A DNA stretch of 64,000 bases from Solirubrobacterales bacterium 67-14 (GTDB lineage: Bacteria; Actinomycetota; Thermoleophilia; Solirubrobacterales; 70-9): positions 248,228-312,227 of the forward strand of contig MKST01000007.1 in assembly GCA_001897355.1 (NCBI GenBank). The letters are read 5' to 3'. The translations under genes and the position numbers were made by a program. Shown here in pieces: positions 24,125-31,834 of the stretch. Every line of letters begins with the position of its first letter. Position 1 is the stretch's first letter. Under the pieces are notes generated by a model, which was given only the letters and a program-made list of their open reading frames with translations, did no database searches and had not been told where the DNA came from.

Positions 24125-26632
24125 CTAGTGGTGCCGCGGGTGGTGACGACGACGTGGGCGGACCGTCACGGACTTGGTGGCGGAAGCGCCGCCCGCGTTG
24201 GCGGAGCTCGCTTTGAAGGCGAGCGTCTTCTGCCCGACTTTCTTCAGCTTGACCCGGATCTTGACCACCTTCGAGCTGCCGGCGGGCACTCCGCCGACCT
24301 TCTTCGACAGGTTCGCCCCGCCGCCGGTCACCTTCAGCGTCACTCCGGAAGCGGCCGCGTTGCCGCTGTTGGTGATCCGAGCCTTGAAGGTGGGGCTGCC
24401 GCCCTTCCTGGTGCTGGACGGTCCGGTGACCTTGACCTTGCTGATCTTGGCGGTCTTCGGTTGGGTCACCGACCCCGGGTTGACAGTCTGGGTCAAGGCC
24501 GCCGAGGTCGAAGCGCCGAACAGCGTGTTGCCGGAGTAGGAAGCAACGATCGAGTGCGTGCCGGGCGAACCGTAGGTGACCGGGCAGGTGAATTTGCCGC
24601 CCTGTTTCAGAGCCGCGGCCGCACAGCCGCTGATCGTGGCGCCGCCATCCTTGAACGCGACAGTGCCGCTGCTCGGCGGCGGTGAAACGGTCGCCGTGAA
24701 AGTGACCTGCTGGCCGGCCTTGGAAGGCTGGGCGGAGGAAACAACCTGGATGGTGGTCGGAGTCAGCGCGTCACCCGCCCCGGTCTCGACCGCGCCGATG
24801 TCGCAGGAAGCACCGTCCGCGCCGGGTCGCGGTTCGCCCCGCTGGTCGTTGGGGATGTCGCAGGAAGCCAGCGGCACGCCGCCGATCGCAGCGCTGCCAG
24901 GGGCCGGGACCATGGTCTCGGTCGGGCCGCCGTGGTCGCCGAGCAGCCCGAGTTGGGGATCGACGTTGGTCAGGCCGAAGCAGAGGCTTCCGTCGTTGGG
25001 GTAACTCAGGTTGTTGCCCTGGTCAGAGAACTCGTGGTAGTTGTCGATATTCTGGTACTGGATGCAGTTCTTGTCGCCGAGGGCCGAGTTGCCGTTCGAG
25101 ACGACCAGGGTCCGCTTCATATAGATCCCCGATCCACCCGGGTTGTAGCGCCCGCCGGCCGCGATGCCGGCGCCGATGCCGCGACCACCGGGGATACCGG
25201 CATCCTGTCCGCCACCGCCCAGTCCCTTGCTGCCGAGGAAGTTCTTCGCGATCGTCAGGTGGGTCACCGTGGTCGAGTGGTCGTGGGAGCCCTGGGCCCA
25301 GATCCCACCGCCGTCCCCGCCGAAGCCGCCCGGGCCGCCGCCGAGGCTGGACGCACCCAACGGACCACCACCGCCGGTCCCGCCATCACCGGTCTGGTTG
25401 CCGGTGATGGTCAGGTTGATCAGGGTCATCTCACCCTGGTGCCAAGAGCCGTTCAACAGCCCTCCGCCACGACCACCCCCGCCGCCGTTGCCGGCGCTGC
25501 CGCTGGCCCTGAAAGTGCCGCTGGTGTCCTGGCCGCCCGGGCCGGAAGGCCCGCCGAGGCCGCCGGCTCCGGTGCCGTTGCCGCTGACCGTGGAATTGGT
25601 GAGCGTCGCCGATCCGAGGTTGTAGACGCCACCGCCACCGCGCGCCTCATCGGTGAACGTGTTGGAGCACCCGCTGCAGTACGCCTTGCCGTTGTCGCCG
25701 CCATCGCCGCCGGAGCCGCCGTTGCCGCCGGAGGTGAAGGTGCCGTTGCCGCCGGCCCCCTGATGCCCGGCACCGCCGTTGCCACCGCGACCGGAGAAGT
25801 TGTGCTTGATGGTGGTCCTGTCGATCGAAAGCGAACCGAAGTTCGAGTTGAAGATGCCTCCGCCGCTGCCACCGGGGCCACCGTCGCCGCCGGAGCGACC
25901 CGATGCGTTGTGCCCGGAGGCGTTGACACCGGCGCCGCCATCACCGCCGTCGCCGCCTTGACCGGCGACGTTGTCGGAGATCACCGAGTCGTTGATCGCA
26001 AGCGAGGCGTTGTCCGCGTTGTAGATGCCGCCCCCGCCGCCACCGTAGCCGGCGCCTCCGCCGGATTCCTCGATCCCTCCGTTCCAGCCGTCTCCACCAT
26101 CGCCGGCGTGGTTCGCCGTGACGACCACATGGTCGAGGGTCAGGCTGCCCTGGTTGAAGATCCCGCCGCCGTTTTGACCGGAGTAGGCAGAGTAGAGGCT
26201 GGTCGCCGGGCCACCGTCGAAGGCATGGCCCCCGGTGACCGTGAGCCCGGACATCTTCACGGTGGCTCCGTTCGCGATCTCGAAGACGCGCCCCGCGACA
26301 CCGCCGGTTCCGTCGATCACCGTGGTCAACGGATTGTTGACGTTGTCCCCGTTGATCTCGACATTCACGCCGGCGGGCACCAGGATCTGGCCGTTGGTCG
26401 GGGTGTAGGTGTTGGCCGCAAGGTTGATCGGGGTGGGTCCGCCACTGACCACGTCCCCACAGGACGTGCCGCTGTTGTCGTCAGCCACGGCCTGGATCGC
26501 GGCGCGCAGCGAGCAGCCGCTCTCGCCGGTCGAGGAAACGGTCATCGCGGAAGCGGAGGCGACGACAAACCCCAGGACGGCAGAGACGGACAACACGAGA
26601 ACGACTACCGGACGAAACGAAAACCTTCTCAC
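24125..26632 (-). CDS. Secreted glycine-rich right-handed beta-helix protein with Ig-like domains
   Basis: 835 aa from GTG 26632 (VRRFSFRP, with AGAGG upstream); the ORF-track start at 26965 lies inside the tetR gene. A signal peptide ending in ASASA leads to a CSLREA-like opening (ESGCSLRAAIQAVADDN) and then about 450 residues of parallel beta-helix (choice-of-anchor Q type: NQGSLTLDHVVVTANHAG, LTNSTVSGNGTG), heavily interrupted by GGDGG/GGAGG runs like mycobacterial PGRS. Two C-terminal Ig/CARDB-like domains follow, and an Arg/His-rich tail (RPRRRHHPRHH). Probably an exported adhesin or polysaccharide-binding protein. Confidence 0.82.
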   Translation of the reverse strand: MRRFSFRPVVVLVLSVSAVLGFVVASASAMTVSSTGESGCSLRAAIQAVADDNSGTSCGDVVSGGPTPINLAANTYTPTNGQILVPAGVNVEINGDNVNNPLTTVIDGTGGVAGRVFEIANGATVKMSGLTVTGGHAFDGGPATSLYSAYSGQNGGGIFNQGSLTLDHVVVTANHAGDGGDGWNGGIEESGGGAGYGGGGGGIYNADNASLAINDSVISDNVAGQGGDGGDGGAGVNASGHNASGRSGGDGGPGGSGGGIFNSNFGSLSIDRTTIKHNFSGRGGNGGAGHQGAGGNGTFTSGGNGGSGGDGGDNGKAYCSGCSNTFTDEARGGGGVYNLGSATLTNSTVSGNGTGAGGLGGPSGPGGQDTSGTFRASGSAGNGGGGGRGGGLLNGSWHQGEMTLINLTITGNQTGDGGTGGGGPLGASSLGGGPGGFGGDGGGIWAQGSHDHSTTVTHLTIAKNFLGSKGLGGGGQDAGIPGGRGIGAGIAAGGRYNPGGSGIYMKRTLVVSNGNSALGDKNCIQYQNIDNYHEFSDQGNNLSYPNDGSLCFGLTNVDPQLGLLGDHGGPTETMVPAPGSAAIGGVPLASCDIPNDQRGEPRPGADGASCDIGAVETGAGDALTPTTIQVVSSAQPSKAGQQVTFTATVSPPPSSGTVAFKDGGATISGCAAAALKQGGKFTCPVTYGSPGTHSIVASYSGNTLFGASTSAALTQTVNPGSVTQPKTAKISKVKVTGPSSTRKGGSPTFKARITNSGNAAASGVTLKVTGGGANLSKKVGGVPAGSSKVVKIRVKLKKVGQKTLAFKASSANAGGASATKSVTVRPRRRHHPRHH

Positions 26633-26711
26633 TATGTGAAACCTCTTCCCCGATTGGAACCCCGCGAAAACTTCTCTCCGACTTTCTTCGCTTTGCCGGC
26701 CTGTGTCAAGG

Positions 26712-27323
26712 TCAATCGGGGCGGTCGATCGCGCCGGCCGAACGGATGAAGAGATCCTTTGCCGCTTCGAGGCGTCCCGCTTCGTAGCCCTCCAGGCGCT
26801 CGATCGCCAGGCCTTCCACGCCGGCCATGAGGTAGGTCGAGACCGCCGGCACCTCTGACGGGGGGACTCTGGCCTCGGCCAGGTAACCGGAGACCACCTC
26901 TCGCCAGCGGCCCTTGACTTCGTGGAGCGCCCGGCGGATCTCGTCGTCGACCACCGAGACCGCACTCAGGTCGAAATAGAGCCGGGCGACCCGGGTGTCG
27001 GCGTCCATCACCTTCCAGAGCCCGGCGATCATCCCGCCGGCGATCCTCTCGACCGTGTCGACGTCTTCGAGCTCGGCCAGCACCGCGGCCGTGATCTGCT
27101 CGCCGATCCGGTCGGCCACCGCGGTCACCAGCCCCTGCTTGGAGCCGAAGTAATACGAGATCAGGGACTTGTTCTCACCGGCCCGGACCGCCACCTTGGC
27201 GTAGGTGAGCCCGGCGTATCCCTCCTCGAGCAGGGTTTCGTAGGCGGCGTCGAGAACCCGTTCTCGGGCCCCGGATGAAGGGCGCCCGGGGCCACGGGCT
27301 TTCTTTTGAGCCGAGGCCTCCAA
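26712..27323 (-). CDS. TetR family regulator downstream of R2lox
   Basis: 203 aa with a TTG start, four bases after the R2lox stop, so the two are one operon. The HTH is YAGLTYAKVAVRAGENKSLISYYF. The N-terminus is basic (KKARGPGRPSSGAR). The C-terminal ligand domain carries MAGVEGLAIERLEG, common in this subgroup. It probably senses a lipid or other small molecule and controls its own operon from the promoter upstream of R2lox. Confidence 0.9.
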   Translation of the reverse strand: MEASAQKKARGPGRPSSGARERVLDAAYETLLEEGYAGLTYAKVAVRAGENKSLISYYFGSKQGLVTAVADRIGEQITAAVLAELEDVDTVERIAGGMIAGLWKVMDADTRVARLYFDLSAVSVVDDEIRRALHEVKGRWREVVSGYLAEARVPPSEVPAVSTYLMAGVEGLAIERLEGYEAGRLEAAKDLFIRSAGAIDRPD

Positions 27324-27327
27324 CGGG

Positions 27328-28296
27328 TCAGGCCGGGTCGCCGGCCAGCATCGCCGGGTCCAGGCCCATCGCGGCCAGCTTCTTCGCGAGCGCCTTCATC
27401 GCGTACTCGAAGACGACGGACGAGTGGTAGAAGGGCGTCTCGAAGTTGTAGGGGTCATCGACCCAAGAGGGGGCGAAGACCAGCGGCGCGATCGGCAGAC
27501 ATTCCTTCAGCGTGTCCTGGATGATCAGCGCGTTGGCCTGGTCGGCCTTGATCGCGTCGGCGAGGAACTTGACCCCGAAGCCGACGTGGCGCGACTCATC
27601 CCGGTTGACCGCGGTGAAGCCGGAGGTGAACCCAGGCAGCCACTCGCGTTCCTTCAGGGACTTGACGATGAAACGGGCCCCGGTCAGGGCGAGGGTGCCC
27701 TCGATCACGATCATGTAGACGGTGACCCCGCGGACCAGGGCGGGGAAGTCGGTCGGGTCGAGCCGGAGTCGCTCGGCGCAGTCGTGCAGGATCCCGTCGA
27801 ACAGCTTCTCCCAGTCCTTGTTCACATTCGGCCGCTGGGTCTCGAGCATGCCGCCGATGTCCTCAGCTTTCATCCCCAGCACCTCGCGGTAGAAGCGGTC
27901 GAAGAAGACCATGTGCTTGGCCTCGTCGGAGATCTGTGTGGTCAGGAAGGCCTTCGCCTCATGCGAGGGCGCGGCAATCGCGAAGGGCAGCAGCTCGATC
28001 GTCACCCTCTCCTCGCCGAGGAAGAACTGGGAGAAGCCGAAGAGCATGAACTTCCTCTCCTCCTCGGTCATCAGGTCCGGGTCGTTCCACTGCTCAGCGT
28101 CGACGGTGAAGTCGAAATCCTCGGTTGACCAGTGCTGCCGCTGCCAGCGCATGAACAGCTTCTCGTAGGAGGGCGCCGCCTCGATGATCCGGTCGAGGCC
28201 CGACATCACCTTGTCGATGTCGGCGTCGAGAAGGACCTGAAGGGCTTCGTCTTCGGTCTTGAAGTCAGCCTGTCCGTTGCTGCCGTTTTCGCTCAT
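27328..28296 (-). CDS. R2-like ligand-binding oxidase (Mn/Fe R2lox)
   Basis: 322 aa ferritin-like protein often annotated as ribonucleotide reductase beta. Candidate metal ligands are Glu95, Glu125 and His128 (DEAKH), Glu199 (IEGTLALTG), Glu234 and His237 (DESRH). As I recall for Geobacillus R2loxI, the ligands are E69, E102, H105, E167, E202 and H205 with a V72-Y162 ether crosslink. Here Val98 (Glu95+3) and Tyr194 (Glu199-5) sit at equivalent positions. This favours R2lox, which binds a long-chain lipid at a Mn/Fe centre, over a true R2, and no large R1 subunit is nearby. The function of R2lox is not settled. Confidence 0.85.
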   Translation of the reverse strand: MSENGSNGQADFKTEDEALQVLLDADIDKVMSGLDRIIEAAPSYEKLFMRWQRQHWSTEDFDFTVDAEQWNDPDLMTEEERKFMLFGFSQFFLGEERVTIELLPFAIAAPSHEAKAFLTTQISDEAKHMVFFDRFYREVLGMKAEDIGGMLETQRPNVNKDWEKLFDGILHDCAERLRLDPTDFPALVRGVTVYMIVIEGTLALTGARFIVKSLKEREWLPGFTSGFTAVNRDESRHVGFGVKFLADAIKADQANALIIQDTLKECLPIAPLVFAPSWVDDPYNFETPFYHSSVVFEYAMKALAKKLAAMGLDPAMLAGDPA

Positions 28297-28302
28297 GCCC
28301 TA

Positions 28303-28332
28303 ATAATAAACGGACGACCAATAAATATTCAA
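28303..28332 (-). promoter_or_regulatory. R2lox-tetR promoter
   Basis: On the minus strand TTGAAT (28327-28332) and TATTAT (28303-28308) are separated by 18 bp. The -10 ends six bases before the ATG, so the transcript would have almost no leader. Confidence 0.5.
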
Positions 28333-28488
28333 GGGGGACGGCGATCTCGCATGAGCCGGCCCTAGCCGCACCGGTCGAACACGAGCAATATTTAGTTGTG
28401 GCTCAAAATCTTTTACAAGCCGCTAGTATCTCCGGGGTTGAACGCTCCGGTTGACAAGAGAGACGTAGCCGTCGACGGCTCGCTGGTC

Positions 28489-29733
28489 ATGCCGAGCCCG
28501 ACGCAACTGGAGCAGCTCCGCTCCAAAGGCCGCCTCCGCTACTTCCTCTCGCTTTTCGGCGCCGCCTTCGTCGCCGCCGTCGCCTACGTCGACCCGGGCA
28601 ACTTCGCGACCAACGTGGCGGCGGGTGCCGAGTACGGATACATGCTGCTCTGGACCGTTCTCGCCGCGAACCTGATGGCGATGCTGATCCAGTTCCTCTC
28701 GGCCAAGATGGGTATCGCGACCGGCCGCAACCTGGCCGAGCTCTGCCGCGAGAACTTTTCCCGGCCGGTCACCTGGGGCCTCTGGGTCCAGGCCGAGATC
28801 ATCGCGATGGCGACCGACCTGGCCGAGATCGTCGGTGCCGCGATCGCGCTGAACCTGCTGTTCGGCACGCCGCTCTTCGTGGGTGGCCTGATCGGCAGCG
28901 CCGTCGCCTTCGTGGTGCTTGCCCTGCGCAACCGGGGTTACCGCCGCTTCGAGACGGCGATCATCGGCCTGCTCGGGATCATCCTCGCCGGCTTCCTCTA
29001 CGAGGCTTTCAAGATCGGCCCCGACGCCTCAGGGGTGGTGGAAGGCTTCGTGCCCCACCTGGCCGGCACCGACAGCCTGCTGCTGGCGGTCGGAATCATC
29101 GGCGCCACGGTCATGCCCCACGTGATCTACCTGCATTCTGCCCTGACCCAGGACCGGATCCACCCGCACAACGACGAGGAGCGGCATTCGCTGATCAACT
29201 TCCAGAAAATCGACGTGGGACTGGCCATGGGCATCGCCGGATTCATCAACATGTCGATGCTGGCGATCGCCGCAGCGGTCATGGGCGGCACCGGCATCGA
29301 CACGATCGAGGGTGCCTACCAGGGCTTGAAGGACCTGGTCAGCCCAACCGCTGCGCTGGCCTTCGGCCTGGCCCTGCTCGCCTCGGGGATAGCCGCCTCG
29401 AGTGTCGGCACCTTCGCCGGCCAGGTCGTGATGCAAGGCTTCATCAACCGGACGATCCCACTCTTCCTGCGACGCGCCATCACCATGGCGCCGGCCCTGA
29501 TCATCCTCGCGATCGGCCTCGACCCGACCCGTTCCCTGGTGATCAGCCAGGTGGTGCTCTCGTTCGGCATCCCCTTCGCCCTGGTGCCGCTCATCATGCT
29601 CACGGCCCGCCGTGACGTCATGGGCAAAGGTTTCGAGAACCACATGCTGACCACGGCTTTCGCCTCGGTCTTCGCGGCGATAATCATCGCCCTCAATCTC
29701 TTCCTGCTCTTCCAGACCTTCATCGGCACTTGA
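28489..29733 (+). CDS. Nramp-family Mn(II)/Fe(II) importer
   Basis: About 414 aa from ATG 28489; a TTG at 28438 is the alternative and neither has a good ribosome binding site. Eleven membrane helices are expected. The Nramp signature DPGNFATN in helix 1 supplies the metal-binding Asp and Asn, and MPHVIYLHSAL in helix 6 supplies the Met and His region, so a manganese/iron substrate is likely rather than magnesium. It imports divalent metal with protons. Divergent from the R2lox gene, whose Mn/Fe site needs these metals. Confidence 0.92.
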   Translation: MPSPTQLEQLRSKGRLRYFLSLFGAAFVAAVAYVDPGNFATNVAAGAEYGYMLLWTVLAANLMAMLIQFLSAKMGIATGRNLAELCRENFSRPVTWGLWVQAEIIAMATDLAEIVGAAIALNLLFGTPLFVGGLIGSAVAFVVLALRNRGYRRFETAIIGLLGIILAGFLYEAFKIGPDASGVVEGFVPHLAGTDSLLLAVGIIGATVMPHVIYLHSALTQDRIHPHNDEERHSLINFQKIDVGLAMGIAGFINMSMLAIAAAVMGGTGIDTIEGAYQGLKDLVSPTAALAFGLALLASGIAASSVGTFAGQVVMQGFINRTIPLFLRRAITMAPALIILAIGLDPTRSLVISQVVLSFGIPFALVPLIMLTARRDVMGKGFENHMLTTAFASVFAAIIIALNLFLLFQTFIGT

Positions 29734-29788
29734 AGATTGTGCGGTTAACCCCACTGGCCGGACGGCCCCGATTGTTACCCTGGATCGC

Positions 29789-31315
29789 TTGACCGACCAG
29801 TCCGAAAACCCAGTCATCTCGGCCCCTTCCAGTCCCGCCGCGAATCCCGATCGCAGCCGTTGGACCGCGCTCTACGTGCTCTGCGCCGGCGTCCTGATGA
29901 TCGTGCTCGACGCGACCGTCGTGAACGTAGCGCTGCCCTCGATCCAGACGGACCTCGACTTCTCTGACTCGAGCCTCGCCTGGGTGGTCAACTCGTACCT
30001 GATCGCCTTCGGGGGCCTGCTCTTGCTCTCGGGGCGGCTCGGCGACCTGATCTCGCGTCGCGACGTGTTCCTGGTCGGTCTCACCGTCTTCACGATCTCC
30101 TCCCTGCTCTGTGGCTTCGCCCAGAGTGACGTGATGCTGGTCGCCTTCCGCTTCCTGGCCGGGGTTGGCGGGGCGCTCACCGCGGCCGTGGTGCTCGGGA
30201 TGATCGTGACCATGTTCCCCGAGCCGAGCGAGCAGGCCAAGGCGATCGGGGTCTACGCCTTCGTCGCTTCGGCCGGCGGCTCGGTCGGCCTGCTGGCCGG
30301 TGGCGTTCTCACCCAGCTCCTCTCCTGGCACTGGATCTTCTTCATCAACATCCCGATCGGCATCGCCACCGGCTACTACTCGCTGCGGCACCTCGAGCGC
30401 GATCGTGGGCTCGGCTTCGCCCATGGTGCCGACATCCTCGGCGCGGTCCTGATCACTTCGTCGCTGATGCTCGGTGTCTTCACGATCGTCGAGCCGGCCG
30501 CCAAGGACGGTTGGACCGACCCCACCACCCTGCTCTGCTCGCTCGGGTCGTTCCTGCTGCTGGTCGGCTTCATCATCCGCGAGTCGACCACCGGCAATCC
30601 GCTGATCCCCCTGCGGATCTTCAGGTCCCGCAACGTCTCCGGCGCCAACGCCGTGCAGGCTCTGACCGTGGCCGGCATGTTCGGCATGTTCTTCCTCGGC
30701 GTGCTCTACATCCAGAAGGTGCTCGGCTACGACGCCCTCGAGACCGGCCTCGCCTTCCTCCCCACCACCCTGGTCATGGGCACCCTCTCGGTCAAGTTCT
30801 CGGAACCGCTGATCATGCGCTTCGGCGCCCGCAAGTGCCTGATCCCGGGGCTGGTCCTGATCGCCGCGGGCCTCGCCCTCTTCACGCGTGTCCCGGTCGA
30901 CGGCAGCTATCTGGTCGACGTCCTGCCCTCCACCCTCCTGCTCGGCACCGGGGTCGGCGTCAGCTTCCCGTCGCTGATGACGCTGGCAATGTCAGGAGCG
31001 ACCAAGGAAGACGCGGGGCTGGCCTCGGGCCTGGTCAACACGACCGCCCAGGTCGGCGGGGCGATCGGCCTCGCGGTGCTGGCCACGATCGCCGCGACCA
31101 GGACCGAGGACTTGACCGCCCCGGGCAAGATTCCGACCGCCGAGGCCTTGACCAGTGGCTACCACGTGGCCTTCCTGGTCGCGGTCGGGCTGGTTCTGGC
31201 CGCCCTGGTAGTCGCCTTCGTGGTGCTCGAGCCAGCCAAGGCACCCGAGGGCGACGAGGGACCGGACGGAATGACCGAACCCGAACTCGAAGCCGAGGTC
31301 GGCACCACGCTGTAG
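29789..31315 (+). CDS. DHA2-type MFS exporter
   Basis: 508 aa with a TTG start (TDQSENP); no clear ribosome binding site. Fourteen helices; helix 1 has LMIVLDATVVNVALPS, motif A is LSGRLGDLISRRDVF, and the long acidic C-terminal tail (EGDEGPDGMTEPELE) is cytoplasmic. A drug or metabolite:proton antiporter. It follows the Nramp gene by 55 bp on the same strand and may be co-transcribed, though no functional link is evident. Confidence 0.9.
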   Translation: MTDQSENPVISAPSSPAANPDRSRWTALYVLCAGVLMIVLDATVVNVALPSIQTDLDFSDSSLAWVVNSYLIAFGGLLLLSGRLGDLISRRDVFLVGLTVFTISSLLCGFAQSDVMLVAFRFLAGVGGALTAAVVLGMIVTMFPEPSEQAKAIGVYAFVASAGGSVGLLAGGVLTQLLSWHWIFFINIPIGIATGYYSLRHLERDRGLGFAHGADILGAVLITSSLMLGVFTIVEPAAKDGWTDPTTLLCSLGSFLLLVGFIIRESTTGNPLIPLRIFRSRNVSGANAVQALTVAGMFGMFFLGVLYIQKVLGYDALETGLAFLPTTLVMGTLSVKFSEPLIMRFGARKCLIPGLVLIAAGLALFTRVPVDGSYLVDVLPSTLLLGTGVGVSFPSLMTLAMSGATKEDAGLASGLVNTTAQVGGAIGLAVLATIAATRTEDLTAPGKIPTAEALTSGYHVAFLVAVGLVLAALVVAFVVLEPAKAPEGDEGPDGMTEPELEAEVGTTL

Positions 31316-31354
31316 GTGCCACGGTCCGGCGGTACTCGACGCCGGACCGGCCGG

Positions 31355-31771
31355 CTAGCCCGCTTCGTCGCCGCAGTTGACCAGCCAGCTGGTCCCGAAG
31401 CGGTCGATGACCATGCCGAACTTCGCGCCCCAGGGAGCTTCGGCGAAAGGCATCACTATGGTGCCGCCTTCGCTCAGTCCCTCCCACCAGCCGGTCAGTT
31501 TTTCCTCGTCATCTCCACTGAGTGAGACGGCGACCCCGGCCTGGCCGTTGAACTCCATCGCGTTCGGGGTGTCGGCTCCCATCAGATCGAAGCCTTCCGC
31601 GGTGACCAGATGGGCATGCATCACCTTGTCCAGCTCGGCCGGATCCTCACTGGCGTGGAAGTCCCCGAAAGTGTTGATGTTCAGCTCACCGCCGAGCACC
31701 GACTGGTAGAAGGTCATCGCCTCGCGGGCGTCGTCACGGAAGTTCAGGTACGGGTTCAGGCGTACGGTCAT
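31355..31771 (-). CDS. VOC superfamily (PhnB/glyoxalase-like) protein
   Basis: 138 aa. The pattern LNPYLNFRDDAREAMTFYQS then LGGEL at the N-terminus and APWGAKFGMVIDRFGTSWLV at the C-terminus is that of PhnB-like/3-demethylubiquinone-type VOC proteins. A good ribosome binding site (GAAAGGA) precedes the ATG. These small metal-binding or scaffold proteins often have unknown substrates; some confer resistance. Cytoplasmic, single gene. Confidence 0.9.
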   Translation of the reverse strand: MTVRLNPYLNFRDDAREAMTFYQSVLGGELNINTFGDFHASEDPAELDKVMHAHLVTAEGFDLMGADTPNAMEFNGQAGVAVSLSGDDEEKLTGWWEGLSEGGTIVMPFAEAPWGAKFGMVIDRFGTSWLVNCGDEAG

Positions 31772-31834
31772 CTTTTCCTTTCATCGCCTTTGCCCGACAC
31801 TAACCGACCGGCAACTGCGGAAGACGCCGATGCT

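Noticed and set aside
25440-26080. Short GC-rich repeats suggesting a tandem repeat or CRISPR
   Set aside because: The repeats are irregular and in frame, encoding GGDGG/GGAGG stretches of the beta-helix protein; there is no spacer-repeat periodicity.
24932-26749. 605-aa plus-strand ORF
   Set aside because: Antisense of the glycine-rich beta-helix gene; low-complexity Ala/Val product.
27328-28296. Ribonucleotide reductase beta subunit
   Set aside because: No R1 gene nearby, and the Val98/Tyr194 and ligand spacing fit R2lox better.
28333-28488. Possible Mn riboswitch (yybP-ykoY type) upstream of the Nramp gene
   Set aside because: I could not find the conserved riboswitch core; the AT-rich stretch is better read as divergent promoter DNA.
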